The notes under the pieces: generated by a model
Databases searched by the model: none
What the model was told of the DNA's origin: nothing
Seen by the model: the letters and a program-made list of their open reading frames with translations, nothing else
Source of the DNA: Rhizobiales bacterium TNE-4
GTDB taxonomy: Bacteria > Pseudomonadota > Alphaproteobacteria > Rhizobiales > Beijerinckiaceae
Assembly: GCA_019083985.1 (NCBI GenBank)
Contig: JAHRCV010000003.1
Coordinates: 1-64,000 of the forward strand
Direction of reading: 5' to 3'
DNA: 64,000 nucleotides
In this document: in pieces, positions 27,064-35,757 of the stretch
Layout: each line of letters begins with the position of its first letter
Numbering within the stretch: position 1 is the stretch's first letter
Translations under genes and position numbers: made by a program

Positions 27064-28056
27064 TTAGCTCTTGTGAGCCACGGCAGAATCATCGCCGCGC
27101 GTCTTCCAGAGCGAATAGGCCACGCCGATCGCGATCAGGCCGAAGGTGACACCGAGCGAGATGGACGGCGGCACTTTGGCGATACCCAACATGTCGGCGA
27201 CGATGATCTTGCCACCGATGAAGATGAGAACCGCAGCCAGCGCATATTTCAGGTAAGCGAACCGCTCGATCATCGCCGAGAGCGCGAAGTAGAGCGCACG
27301 CAGACCCAAGATCGCGAAGATGTTCGAGGTCAGCACCACGAAGGTATCGGTCGTGATGGCGAAGATCGCAGGCACCGAGTCGACGGCGAAAATCACGTCG
27401 GCGACATTGACCAGCACCAGCACGAGAAAGAGCGGCGTGACGAACAGCGCCATCTTGCCTGTCTTCGGGTTGATCTGCCGCACGACGAACTTCTGCCCGT
27501 GCAATTTCTCCGTCACGTTGAGATGGCGGCGCATGAATTTTAGCAGCGGATGGCTTTCGACATCGTGCTGACTTTCAGCGAAGACCACCATCTTCACGCC
27601 GGTGATGATAAGGAACGCCGCGAAGAGCCACATCACCCAGCCGAAGGACTGGACGAGCGCCGCACCGACGCCGATCATGAGGCCACGCAGCACGATGACC
27701 GCGAGAATACCCCAGAAGAGAACGCGATATTGGGCCGCGCGCGGAATGGCGAAAGCGCCGAAAATCATCGCGATGACGAAGACATTGTCCATCGAGAGCG
27801 ATTTCTCGATGACAAAGCCCGTCCAATACTCAACCGCGCGCTGCGGATCGAGCTGCCACCAGACGAAACCGCCAAAGGCGACACCCATGGCAATATAGAA
27901 GGCCGAGAGCAACAGGCTCTCGCGCACGCCGATCTCCTTCTCGCTGTCGCGATGGAGAACGCCAAGGTCAAAGGCGAGCAGAAGGAAAACGATTCCGAAA
28001 AAGGCCAGCCACAGCCATAGCGGCTTGCCAATCAGTTCAATGAACAGAAAGTCCAT
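27064..28056 (-). CDS. TerC/Alx-family integral membrane protein
   Basis: A 330-residue membrane protein with about nine helices. The family marks are FDLGVLHRD, SLSMDNVFVIAMIF with the conserved Asp-Asn, and FAVDSVPAIFAIT with the second Asp. TerC/Alx proteins handle manganese or other metals at the membrane, and the MDN and VDSV acidic residues are believed to line the ion path. The leader contains a large hairpin, and manganese riboswitches are common before such genes (see the finding at 28057). The gene is isolated from its neighbours by terminators. Confidence 0.9.
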   Translation of the reverse strand: MDFLFIELIGKPLWLWLAFFGIVFLLLAFDLGVLHRDSEKEIGVRESLLLSAFYIAMGVAFGGFVWWQLDPQRAVEYWTGFVIEKSLSMDNVFVIAMIFGAFAIPRAAQYRVLFWGILAVIVLRGLMIGVGAALVQSFGWVMWLFAAFLIITGVKMVVFAESQHDVESHPLLKFMRRHLNVTEKLHGQKFVVRQINPKTGKMALFVTPLFLVLVLVNVADVIFAVDSVPAIFAITTDTFVVLTSNIFAILGLRALYFALSAMIERFAYLKYALAAVLIFIGGKIIVADMLGIAKVPPSISLGVTFGLIAIGVAYSLWKTRGDDSAVAHKS

Positions 28057-28180
28057 GGGTCGAAGCTCCGGGCACCGGTTGCACTATTGAGCGCCGACAT
28101 CGCGGGTTTCATGCCGCCAGAGGGGCCCGGTCGCTACACCCAAGACATGGAGCGCCTGATTGTGGCGTCAAGCGGGCAAA

Positions 28181-28205
28181 GACATGCGGCAGGCTGCCGC
28201 ATGTC
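28181..28205. repeat. 25-base perfect hairpin in the leader of the TerC-like gene
   Basis: GACATGCGGCAG at 28181-28192 and CTGCCGCATGTC at 28194-28205 form a perfect 12-bp inverted repeat around one base. On the + strand it is followed by GAAATTTTT, so it could terminate a + strand transcript; on the - strand it lies about 125 bases before the TerC-like start. Either a terminator for the phosphatase side or a leader RNA structure is possible. Confidence 0.7.
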
Positions 28206-28272
28206 GAAATTTTTGGCCCTACTCTTCCAATAACCGGCCTTCATCCCTCCCCAGCGGGTCGGGAAGGCGCGG

Positions 28273-29046
28273 TTAGCGGAGATCGCCTTTGCAGGCTTTC
28301 TGGAACGACGGCGTATTGAGCTTCTCATATTGCTGGGTGAAGCAGGCCTGTCCGTCCTTGATATTCACGATCCAGATCGAGTCGAAGTCGCATTCTGGCC
28401 AGACGGGCGGGGTCTGACACGTCCACGTGCGGCCACCATTGCGCATCGTGCCCTTCATCGGCGTGAAGCGACCATCCTTGAAGATTTCAGCCGTCATTTT
28501 CATGACGTTGGAATGTTCCCAAGCGATCAGGATTTTCTTTGGCGAACCATCCGCCTTCGGCGCGAAAGCCTTATCCCCGAACAGATCCTGCACGAGCTTC
28601 TCGGTCTGGTCGTAACCGTAAGGCGTCCAGACCGGGAATTGCAGAATGCCGGAGTAAGGCGCAATCGTCGTCAGCGGACGGACATAGTTGAAATGCTGCC
28701 CGGTTGCCCGATTGAGAATCTTCACCGCCGGATTGGTTGAAATGATCATGTCCGGGCAGCCATAGAGCGCCTTGAGGCGTTCGGGCAGGCGCTGCGCCCG
28801 GCGCACACCAACCGCGCTGAGATTGCCATCCTCGATCATCAGCCCATCGCTGTTCATCGGCTTCTCGGCATGGCGCACCATGATGAGCGTCAATGGGCCA
28901 ATGCTTTTCGGATCGGTCGGCAAAGCGACGGGTGTTGCCGGTTGTGCACTCGACCATGAGGCCGGCGGCGGACTGGCAACACACGGTGCAGCTTCAGCGG
29001 CAAGGCAAGACAAAAGAACAGCGCTCAACGCCACGCACAGACGCAT
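28273..29046 (-). CDS. Histidine phosphatase family protein, exported
   Basis: A 257-residue protein with a Sec signal peptide (RLCVALSAVLLSCLAAEA) and the phosphohistidine motif in IMVRHAEKPMNSDG, where the RH pair is catalytic. The second active-site histidine is likely in IAWEHSNVMKM. Members of this branch are periplasmic phosphatases of unknown substrate. The ATG at 29046 has GAGGATC upstream; a TTG at 29061 is less likely. It lies 11 bases after the DUF1178 gene and probably belongs to the same transcript. Confidence 0.82.
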   Translation of the reverse strand: MRLCVALSAVLLSCLAAEAAPCVASPPPASWSSAQPATPVALPTDPKSIGPLTLIMVRHAEKPMNSDGLMIEDGNLSAVGVRRAQRLPERLKALYGCPDMIISTNPAVKILNRATGQHFNYVRPLTTIAPYSGILQFPVWTPYGYDQTEKLVQDLFGDKAFAPKADGSPKKILIAWEHSNVMKMTAEIFKDGRFTPMKGTMRNGGRTWTCQTPPVWPECDFDSIWIVNIKDGQACFTQQYEKLNTPSFQKACKGDLR

Positions 29047-29057
29047 CGACTTGATCC

Positions 29058-29591
29058 TCAATGACGGTCTTCAGGGAGTTCGGGCAAAGGCAAAACGCCG
29101 ATGCCATCTTCGACGAGATCGCGCCATTCCTTCGCTGTGGCCGTACCGCGAATGGGGCGCTCCTCGGTATCGCCTTCAACCATCGCTCGCGCCTCATGCG
29201 CAAAGCGATCACCGACATCATCGGTGACGGCGAGAATTTTTTCACGCACCTCGCCGATCATCGCGCGCAGTTCGCGCTCCTTCTCACCGAGCAGAAGGGC
29301 AGGCGCAGGAACGGTGGCAGCAGGTTCAGCAATTGCTGGCATGGCAGGCGTCGACGGAGCCCGCGCCGGGCTATCGTTTTCCGGCAGGTCGACGGGCAAG
29401 AGCGGGCCGTTGATACCACCGCGATCCTTCCGCGCCACTTGCGGCGCCATGATCGTCTTCTCCACCTTGGGCGACTGACAGATCGGGCAGGTTACGAGCT
29501 TGCGCTTTTTCTGCGCATCGTAAGCCTCGCTATCCCGAAACCATGATTCAAAATCATGGCCCTGATCGCAGCAAAGTGTGTAACGGATCAT
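29058..29591 (-). CDS. DUF1178 family protein
   Basis: A 177-residue protein starting MIRYTLCCDQGHDFESWF with a second cysteine pair in VTCPICQS, giving a rubredoxin-like zinc knuckle (CC and CPxC). A proline/alanine-rich linker of about 50 residues follows, then a helical C-terminal domain (ELRAMIGEVREKILA). The function is unknown. In Hyphomicrobiales this gene normally accompanies the Nit-type hydrolase and grxC, as here, with only a base or so between coding regions. Confidence 0.88.
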   Translation of the reverse strand: MIRYTLCCDQGHDFESWFRDSEAYDAQKKRKLVTCPICQSPKVEKTIMAPQVARKDRGGINGPLLPVDLPENDSPARAPSTPAMPAIAEPAATVPAPALLLGEKERELRAMIGEVREKILAVTDDVGDRFAHEARAMVEGDTEERPIRGTATAKEWRDLVEDGIGVLPLPELPEDRH

Positions 29592-29592
29592 C

Positions 29593-30444
29593 TCAAGCCG
29601 TCGCCCGTTGGCCTTTAGGCGCACGCACGGTGAAATCGCGCGTATGCTGCAAGGTCGGGATACGCCCACGTGCATCGGCGACAAGCGCCGTATCGATTTC
29701 GGCAAGGATCACGCCGGGCTTGTCATCCGCCTCGGCCAAAACGCGGCCCCACGGATCAACGATGATCGAATGACCGAAGGTTTCGCGCCCATCCTCATGC
29801 TGGCCTGCTTGCGCTGACGAAATCATGAATGACCCCGTCTCGATCGCGCGCGCCCGCTGCAAAACGACCCAATGCGCCTCACCCGTCTGCCTGGTGAAAC
29901 AGGCCGGTGCCGACAACATGCCCGCGCCCGCTTCCGCCAGCGCACGATAGAGGTAAGGAAAGCGGACATCGTAGCAGATCGAAAGCCCAAGCTTGATCCA
30001 AGGCAGATCGACCACGACACCATCGCAACCGCCCGTATAGGTGCGGCTTTCGCGCCAACTTTCGCCATTCGGCAAATCGACGTCGAAGAGATGGATCTTG
30101 TCATAGGAGGCGAGCACCTCGCCGGTCGGATCAATGACAAAAGCGCGATTGGCGACTTTGCCATCTGGCCGCATGATCGCGAGCGATCCTGCATGGATGA
30201 AAATCTTTTTCTCCCGCGCAACGGCCCGGAAGGCCGCCAGCATCGGATCCTTCTCTTCCAGCGACAACGACGCCATCAACGTGTCACGATCGCGATTGAC
30301 CGCGTTCGACATTTCCGGCGTTTGCACGAAATGCGCGCCACGCGACGCCGCCTCACGGATCATTGTGACGGCATCATCCGTGTTTTTTGCAGGCGAGGTA
30401 CCTGAACGCATCTGGACGCAGGCGGCGGTGAATTTCGCGGTCAT
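29593..30444 (-). CDS. Carbon-nitrogen hydrolase (Nit1-like, deaminated-glutathione amidase candidate)
   Basis: A 283-residue nitrilase-superfamily amidase. The catalytic triad is complete: Glu44 (QTPEMSN), Lys116 (YDKIHLFDVDL) and Cys157 (SICYDVRFPYLYRALA). This branch includes Nit1-type amidases that remove deaminated glutathione, a repair role that would fit the neighbouring glutaredoxin gene. The ATG at 30444 starts the fold directly; upstream codons are not conserved in pattern. It is followed by the DUF1178 gene. Confidence 0.87.
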   Translation of the reverse strand: MTAKFTAACVQMRSGTSPAKNTDDAVTMIREAASRGAHFVQTPEMSNAVNRDRDTLMASLSLEEKDPMLAAFRAVAREKKIFIHAGSLAIMRPDGKVANRAFVIDPTGEVLASYDKIHLFDVDLPNGESWRESRTYTGGCDGVVVDLPWIKLGLSICYDVRFPYLYRALAEAGAGMLSAPACFTRQTGEAHWVVLQRARAIETGSFMISSAQAGQHEDGRETFGHSIIVDPWGRVLAEADDKPGVILAEIDTALVADARGRIPTLQHTRDFTVRAPKGQRATA

Positions 30445-30455
30445 GATCTCAATCC

Positions 30456-30710
30456 TTACGCGAGCAGCGCGTCGAGTTTGCCGGCGGCTTCCAGCGCATG
30501 GATGTCGTCGCATCCGCCAATATGCTGATCACCGATGAAGATTTGTGGAACGGTCGAACGGCCATGCGCCCGCACTGCCATTGCCTTTTGCCCCTCGGGA
30601 TCCGTCGTCACGTCGATTTCTTCGAAATCGACACCCTTCTGGGTCAGAAGATCCTTGGCCCGACGGCAATAGGGGCAATAATTCTTGGTATAGATTGTGA
30701 CGTGTTGCAC
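30456..30710 (-). CDS. grxC: Glutaredoxin 3, dithiol
   Basis: An 84-residue dithiol glutaredoxin that reduces disulfides and glutathione mixed disulfides in the cytoplasm. The active site CPYC is at Cys12-Cys15, and TVPQIFIGDQHIGGCDD provides the cis-proline and glutathione site. The start is GTG at 30710 with AAGGAG about 8 nt upstream. It is the start of a short run grxC-Nit-DUF1178-phosphatase on the minus strand, 39 bases after comF. Confidence 0.93.
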   Translation of the reverse strand: MQHVTIYTKNYCPYCRRAKDLLTQKGVDFEEIDVTTDPEGQKAMAVRAHGRSTVPQIFIGDQHIGGCDDIHALEAAGKLDALLA

Positions 30711-30749
30711 GGCCCAACTCCTTCACTGACGTGCCCCTATATAGAGACT

Positions 30750-31544
30750 TCATGGCGCTTGCGCCACGCAGGCGAAGGTCAGCAGCGAAACGGACGCTGC
30801 CCCGGCGCGCAAAAGCCGCGCGGCGGCTGCATTGGCGGTCGCGCCGGTGGTGAACACATCGTCGATGAGCAACACAGACCGTCCCAGTACCGGAAAGGCC
30901 GGATCGGGCCGGAACGCCCCTTGCAGATTGTGAGCCCGTTCATTGCGGCTGAGACCGAATTGCGGACGTGTCCGCTTGACCCGCTTGAGTGCCCGGGCGG
31001 CCACCTCATGCCCGCTTTGGGCGGCGATGGCCTCTGCCAAAAGCGCCGCCTGATTGAAACGACGCCGAAACAACCGTGTCCAATGCAAGGGCACAGGCAC
31101 CAGAAGGTCGCTCTGAGATAAAAGTTCCGTCCCGGCCCGCGCCATCCAAGCGGCCATCGGTTGGACGAGATCATGCCGATCCGAATATTTAAGCCCATGC
31201 ACGAGCGCCCGCGCCGGCCCTTCATAACGCGCCACCGCCCGCGCCTGCGCAAAAACGGGCGGATGCGCGATGGCCTGAGGTGAGACGAGTTCGCCGCCAT
31301 GGTCGAACGGGAAAGGCGTCCCGAGCCGCTGGCAATAAGGCTTCTCGATGAATGGGACGTCCCGCCAGCAGGCTGCACAGAGCCCACCCTCGGCGCCGAC
31401 ACCCGCCCCGCACATCAAACAGGAGGGTGGGTAAATGAGATCGACCAGCGCATGACCCCAGTAGCGCGGCGCCGAAAGCCATCGCCGCATCAGGCTTTTG
31501 TCAGCGTCGTAGCCTTGCACCTGATGCTCCTGCTGCGACCGCAT
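30750..31544 (-). CDS. comF: ComF family phosphoribosyltransferase-like protein
   Basis: A 264-residue ComF homologue. The N-terminal zinc motif CLMCG...CAACW...YCQRLG precedes the phosphoribosyltransferase domain with VPVPLHWTRLFRRRFNQA and the PRPP-loop VLLIDDVFTTGATANAAA. ComF helps DNA uptake in competent bacteria, but most Gram-negative members have no tested role. An in-frame ATG at 31490 is an alternative start. Confidence 0.9.
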   Translation of the reverse strand: MRSQQEHQVQGYDADKSLMRRWLSAPRYWGHALVDLIYPPSCLMCGAGVGAEGGLCAACWRDVPFIEKPYCQRLGTPFPFDHGGELVSPQAIAHPPVFAQARAVARYEGPARALVHGLKYSDRHDLVQPMAAWMARAGTELLSQSDLLVPVPLHWTRLFRRRFNQAALLAEAIAAQSGHEVAARALKRVKRTRPQFGLSRNERAHNLQGAFRPDPAFPVLGRSVLLIDDVFTTGATANAAAARLLRAGAASVSLLTFACVAQAP

Positions 31545-31626
31545 CCGTGGCGCCTGTTTTGACCCCGCACGATTCTGGCTCTAATCGCGTTGTTCACAAC
31601 CCGTCGGATCCGTCATAGCGCGCGCC

Positions 31627-32505
31627 ATGGCTTCAGCCTCATCCATTCCTCGCCTGTTTGATGTGCATGCGCTGACGCTTCATGCTGAACGCGCCATACG
31701 GCTGAACCAACCGGCCGATTTTCTGCTGCAGCGCGCCGCTCACGACCTCTCAGACCGGCTTGCCGTCGTTCTGCGGGATTTTGAACACCGCCTTGATCTT
31801 GGAACGCCGCTTCCGCTCGCAGCCAGCATGCTGGCGCAAAAACCCGGACAGCTGACACGCCTCGTTCAGCCCGGTTGGCCAACAGGAAACGGGCCATGGA
31901 CCACGGTTGAAAGCCCGCTCGAAACGCTGCCCCTCACGCCTGAGAGCTTTGATCTCGCCGTGTCGCTTTTGGCGTTGCAAAGCGTGGATGACCTACCCGG
32001 GACCCTCATTCAACTCCGTCGCGCGCTTAAGCCGGACGGATTGTTCATCGCGTGCCTGCTCGGCGGCGAGACGCTGACTGAATTGCGTCAATCTTTTTTG
32101 GAAGCGGAAATCGCCGTTGAGGGCGGCGCATCACCGCGCGTTGCACCCTTTGCCGATTTGCGCGATTGTGGCTCGCTCTTGCAGCGCGCTGGCTTTGCAC
32201 TGCCCGTCACTGATGTCGATCGTGTGATTGTGCGTTATTCCGATCCATTCGCCCTGATGCGTGATCTGCGTGCGATGGGCGCTGCCAATCCGCTCGCCGA
32301 ACGCCGCCGTGGCTTTCTACGCCGCGAGACCTTGATGAAAGCGGCGCAGATTTATGCCCAACGCTTTTCAGATGATGATGGCCGCGTGCGCGCCACTTTC
32401 GATCTCGTCTGGATGTCGGGCTGGGTTCCGCATGAAAGCCAGCAAAAACCGCTGAAGCCGGGCTCGGCGAAAATGTCTCTCGCCGAGGCCCTGAAGCCCA
32501 AATAG
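31627..32505 (+). CDS. SAM-dependent methyltransferase-like protein, NDUFAF5/BioC-type
   Basis: A 292-residue protein of the class I methyltransferase fold, similar in plan to NDUFAF5, the complex I assembly hydroxylase/methyltransferase, and to BioC. The later motifs are clear: FDLAVSLLALQSVDDLPGTLIQ (split at the motif II strand), ALKPDGLFIACLLGG, and LRDCGSLLQRAGFALP. The glycine-rich SAM loop (usual DLGxGxG) is poor here and reads DLGTPLPL, which raises doubt about classical SAM binding. The gene is divergent from comF across 82 bases. Confidence 0.78.
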   Translation: MASASSIPRLFDVHALTLHAERAIRLNQPADFLLQRAAHDLSDRLAVVLRDFEHRLDLGTPLPLAASMLAQKPGQLTRLVQPGWPTGNGPWTTVESPLETLPLTPESFDLAVSLLALQSVDDLPGTLIQLRRALKPDGLFIACLLGGETLTELRQSFLEAEIAVEGGASPRVAPFADLRDCGSLLQRAGFALPVTDVDRVIVRYSDPFALMRDLRAMGAANPLAERRRGFLRRETLMKAAQIYAQRFSDDDGRVRATFDLVWMSGWVPHESQQKPLKPGSAKMSLAEALKPK

Positions 32506-32556
32506 TGCGCTCCGAACCGGGAAGAACGCCGTCCGGACAGAGAGAGGCGCAAAAAA

Positions 32557-33339
32557 TTATTTGCGCACTTGCTCAATCATCGCACGCGCGCCGAGACGCA
32601 CCTGCATGAAGTCCGTCCCAAGCGCAAGAAGATCATAGCCTTTCTTGATCCACTCTCCCGCCACAGCCGGTGTCGGCGAGAAGCAGCATGCGAGTTTCTT
32701 GTGCGCCTTGCAGCGCGCCACAACATGATCGAGCGTTTTGGTCACATCGGGATGCGTTGCATCGACATGCGCGCCATTCGACAAGGCAATCGACGTATCG
32801 GACGGGCCAACGAATACGCCATCAATGCCTTCGACCGACAAAATGCCGTCAAGCGCGTCAATCGCTGCACGCGTTTCAATCATGGCGAGCGCAAGCGAGA
32901 ATTGATTGGCCTGCTTCAGATAATCGCCCATCGGCATGTTGGTCATGGTGAGCGGAATGGCCGGGCCCCAGCTGCGTTCGCCAATCGGCGGATATTTCAT
33001 GAATGATGCAAACGCCTTCGCATCCTCGACCGAATTGATCATCGGCGCGATGACAGCGGAAGCACCGAGATCAAGCACGCGAGAGGCAATCGCGAATTGG
33101 CCGACCGGGATGCGGACGATCGCCGGTTTGCCGGCAGCCGATACATGCGCAACCGCATTGGTAATCGACGCAATGTCGTAGCAGCCATGCTGCATGTCGA
33201 GCGTGACAGTATCGAACTCGCGCGCGAGCACGCCGGCCATAATCGGATCGGTCATGCCGCACCATGCGGTGAGGAGACCCGAACCGCCTCCCATCTTTTG
33301 GGCAAGGCTGGCGAGCGTGTGGTTGGTCGGGCTGGTCAT
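32557..33339 (-). CDS. HpcH/HpaI family aldolase
   Basis: A 260-residue class II aldolase of the 2-dehydro-3-deoxyglucarate/HpcH type, which splits 2-oxo-4-hydroxy acids to pyruvate and an aldehyde. The family blocks are FDTVTLDMQHGCYD (base histidine), IVRIPVGQ, VIAPMINSVEDA with metal-site residues, MIETRAAIDALD and VFVGPSDTSIAL. The ATG at 33339 has AGAGGA upstream; a longer reading from 33402 is unsupported. The substrate cannot be predicted. Confidence 0.87.
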   Translation of the reverse strand: MTSPTNHTLASLAQKMGGGSGLLTAWCGMTDPIMAGVLAREFDTVTLDMQHGCYDIASITNAVAHVSAAGKPAIVRIPVGQFAIASRVLDLGASAVIAPMINSVEDAKAFASFMKYPPIGERSWGPAIPLTMTNMPMGDYLKQANQFSLALAMIETRAAIDALDGILSVEGIDGVFVGPSDTSIALSNGAHVDATHPDVTKTLDHVVARCKAHKKLACCFSPTPAVAGEWIKKGYDLLALGTDFMQVRLGARAMIEQVRK

Positions 33340-33471
33340 GGGCGTCCTCTGAGGCGGATGGCTTGCGCCAATGGTTGTGGGAGCCATCAAAGGCTCACGC
33401 ACACCTTAGGTCCGGCTTGAGCGACGGAGCAAGGAGCGGACGGCATGCGGGGCATGCCGTCGCAAGAGACC

Positions 33472-33795
33472 TCAGCGGCCTTCCATCAAGGCCTTTTTCG
33501 CTTCCGCAAGGAGAGCGTCCATCTGCTGGCGAAGCTCTTTATCGGTCACGGTGACGCCGCCTGCTGTGAAATCGGCTTGCACCTTGCGCAGAACGTCATC
33601 ATCGCCGGCTTCTTCAAAATCGGCCATCAGCACGCTTTTGGCATAAGCCTCAGCTGCATCCCCGCTCTTGCCGAGTTTGGCTGCGGCCCACAGGCCCAGA
33701 AGCTTGTTGCGACGAGCCGTCGCCTTGAATTGAAGGTCCTGATCGTGGGCGAATTTCTTCTCGAAAGCATCGGCGCGATCGTCAAACGTGGTCAT
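33472..33795 (-). CDS. F1-ATPase inhibitor zeta subunit (DUF1476)
   Basis: A 107-residue alpha-proteobacterial zeta subunit that blocks ATP hydrolysis by the F1 motor. It starts MTTFDDRADAFEKKFAHD, the inhibitory helix, followed by the helical bundle (KLLGLWAAAKLG, VLMADFEEAGDDDVL). Length and motifs match the family well. A GGGAGGAG site precedes the ATG. It is divergent from purC, a common arrangement in this order. Confidence 0.93.
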   Translation of the reverse strand: MTTFDDRADAFEKKFAHDQDLQFKATARRNKLLGLWAAAKLGKSGDAAEAYAKSVLMADFEEAGDDDVLRKVQADFTAGGVTVTDKELRQQMDALLAEAKKALMEGR

Positions 33796-34051
33796 GAAAA
33801 GCTCCTCCCGGGATGGATGGATGGGACCATCCTTCCCCTAAGAGATGGGGACGGCCAAGCCGCCGGAAAAGGGGGAAAAGCCCGGGCGGCCAGCCCTGCG
33901 GCATTGTGCGTCCCCCCCGGATCGGATAGGGTCCGCCCGCAGGTGGAGAGCGTCAATCGACGATTCGAGCCCCCGGCCGGTCCGGGCGGTCTCTGATCCC
34001 GGAGGAGCAATCGCCCGCTTTATGGACTTCCTCAAGACACGGTATACGCCG

Positions 34052-34816
34052 ATGAACCGCCGCCGTAGGATCTACGAGGGCAAGGCCAAGGTCCTTTACG
34101 AAGGCCCCGAACCCGGCACGCTGATCCAGCATTTCAAGGACGACGCCACCGCCTTCAATGCCAAAAAGCATGAAGTCATTGATGGTAAAGGCGTTTTGAA
34201 CAACCGCATCTCGGAATATGTATTCCAGCATTTGAACGAGATCGGCGTCCCGACCCATTTCATCCGCCGCCTGAACATGCGCGAGCAATTGATCCGCGAA
34301 GTCGAGATCATCCCGCTCGAGATCGTGGTGCGGAATGTTGCGGCAGGGTCCCTGTCGCAGCGCCTCGGCATCGAGGAGGGCACCCAGCTGCCTCGCTCGA
34401 TCATCGAGTTCTATTACAAGAATGACGCGCTGAACGACCCGATGGTCTCGGAAGAGCACATCACGGCCTTTGGCTGGGCGACACCGCAGGAAATCGACGA
34501 CATCATGGCGCTCGCCATCCGCGTCAACGACTTCCTGTCCGGTATCTTCCTCGGCGTCGGCATTCGTCTCGTCGATTTCAAGATGGAATGCGGTCGCCTC
34601 TGGGAAGGCGACATGATGCGCATTGTCGTGGCCGACGAGATCTCGCCCGATAGCTGCCGTCTGTGGGACATCAAATCCGCCGACAAGCTCGACAAGGACC
34701 GTTTCCGCCGCGACATGGGCGGCCTCGTCGAAGCCTACACGGAAGTGGCCCGCCGCCTCGGCATCATCTCGGAAAATGAGCGCCCCGGTGCGACGGGTCC
34801 GAAGCTGGTGCAGTAA
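34052..34816 (+). CDS. purC: SAICAR synthetase (phosphoribosylaminoimidazole-succinocarboxamide synthase)
   Basis: Joins CAIR and aspartate in purine synthesis. The 254-residue protein starts [19 protein letters not shown], the ATP-binding strand, and has [21 protein letters not shown] and the aspartate-site SPDSCRLWD. The ATG at 34052 gives the usual length; an ATG at 34022 is in frame with GGAGGAG further upstream and may add ten residues. A strong terminator follows at 34847. Confidence 0.95.
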   Translation: MNRRRRIYEGKAKVLYEGPEPGTLIQHFKDDATAFNAKKHEVIDGKGVLNNRISEYVFQHLNEIGVPTHFIRRLNMREQLIREVEIIPLEIVVRNVAAGSLSQRLGIEEGTQLPRSIIEFYYKNDALNDPMVSEEHITAFGWATPQEIDDIMALAIRVNDFLSGIFLGVGIRLVDFKMECGRLWEGDMMRIVVADEISPDSCRLWDIKSADKLDKDRFRRDMGGLVEAYTEVARRLGIISENERPGATGPKLVQ

Positions 34817-34845
34817 GGGCTTGGTCTCTTGATCTGAATTGAAAA

Positions 34846-34868
34846 ACCCGCCGTAAGGCGGGTTTTTT
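34846..34868. terminator. Bidirectional intrinsic terminator after purC
   Basis: CCCGCC at 34847-34852 and GGCGGG at 34857-34862 form a 6-bp stem with a GTAA loop, followed by TTTTTT and preceded by AAAAA. It can end purC and, on the other strand, the antitoxin gene. Confidence 0.88.
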
Positions 34869-34875
34869 GTTAGCT

Positions 34876-35202
34876 TCACAGGATCGCATCGATCCCTTTG
34901 CGCTTGATGAGCGAGAGCAATTTCAACGACGGGCCGCTCGGCTTCTTCTCGCCGCGCTCCCATTGGCTCACAAGTGATGTGGTCACATTCAGCGCGGAAG
35001 CGAACGTCGCCTGGCTCATTTTGGCTTTCTGCCGCAACGCCCGGATGGCCGTTGGTTTCATTGGCTCGACCGGCGTGAGACACGCAACATCGAAATTTCG
35101 CATCGTGATCTGATCGATCGCACCGACCCGATACAGGCCCTCAGCGGCACTATGGATGGCTTCCATCAGCTCGCTTTTGTAGCGCGGCTTAGTGGACGAC
35201 AT
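34876..35202 (-). CDS. HigA-like antitoxin with Xre HTH
   Basis: A 108-residue DNA-binding antitoxin. The C-terminal half is an Xre helix-turn-helix (IRALRQKAKMSQATFASALN, then TSLVSQWERGEKKPSGPSL). The N-terminal half is helical and likely holds the toxin contact. The ATG at 35202 lies inside the toxin gene (14-nt overlap), so the pair is translationally coupled with toxin first, the HigBA order. It would bind its own promoter to repress the operon. It lies in the gap between purC and purS. Confidence 0.87.
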   Translation of the reverse strand: MSSTKPRYKSELMEAIHSAAEGLYRVGAIDQITMRNFDVACLTPVEPMKPTAIRALRQKAKMSQATFASALNVTTSLVSQWERGEKKPSGPSLKLLSLIKRKGIDAIL

Positions 35203-35569
35203 GGATCGGTCTCCACTCACCGATTGCAACGAGATCGACGATTTTGGACGGACTTGCCTCGATAAATGAATCGGCAAGCGCTTGCAGCGACATCAGTTCG
35301 TCATCAGTGAGATTGCTCTGATCCGATTTTGCAAATGCGAAAATGAACACGGCAAGATCGCCTTTTCGGTAAACAATGATCGTCCGAAAGCCACGCGATC
35401 GCCCCTGCCCAACCCGCGCAACGCGTTGTTTGATGAGGTAGCGGCCAAGATGAGCATCGACCAATCCCCGCTCCGCGCGCATCGCTGCTTCGACTAACAG
35501 GTGGTCTGATAAACCCACTTTCCCGGCCTTGCGGTCAAAGCTTTTGGTCACAAAAATCCTGATCGCCAT
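35189..35569 (-). CDS. RelE/HigB-type toxin (PF06296-like)
   Basis: A 126-residue toxin of the RelE superfamily that would cut mRNA on the ribosome. The recognisable stretch is SRGFRTIIVYRKGDLAVFIFAFAKSDQ, with the basic and aromatic residues of the RelE beta-sheet, then NLTDDELMSLQALAD in the C-terminal helix. The ATG at 35569 was chosen because it begins the fold; a start at 35632 would add 21 unrelated residues. The antitoxin gene follows with a 14-nt overlap. It is divergent from purS across 188 bases. Confidence 0.85.
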   Translation of the reverse strand: MAIRIFVTKSFDRKAGKVGLSDHLLVEAAMRAERGLVDAHLGRYLIKQRVARVGQGRSRGFRTIIVYRKGDLAVFIFAFAKSDQSNLTDDELMSLQALADSFIEASPSKIVDLVAIGEWRPIHVVH

Positions 35570-35757
35570 GGCGTCCCCATCGCTGCGAACGCCACATCTC
35601 AAACCATAGCACTGAGTGCTACCTTTTGGCAACCTCGCCCAATATCCACCGCCGCCCGCCGGTTTGCATTGCGGCAGGGGCGGAATCCGATTAATCGGAG
35701 GCCTTCCGGCCCCTTTGAAGGCCCAAAGGGTCCGTGCTCCAAGCCGAGGATTTGCCC

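Noticed and set aside
33953-35083. 376-codon frame antisense to purC
   Set aside because: Shadow of purC; purC has all family motifs on the other strand.
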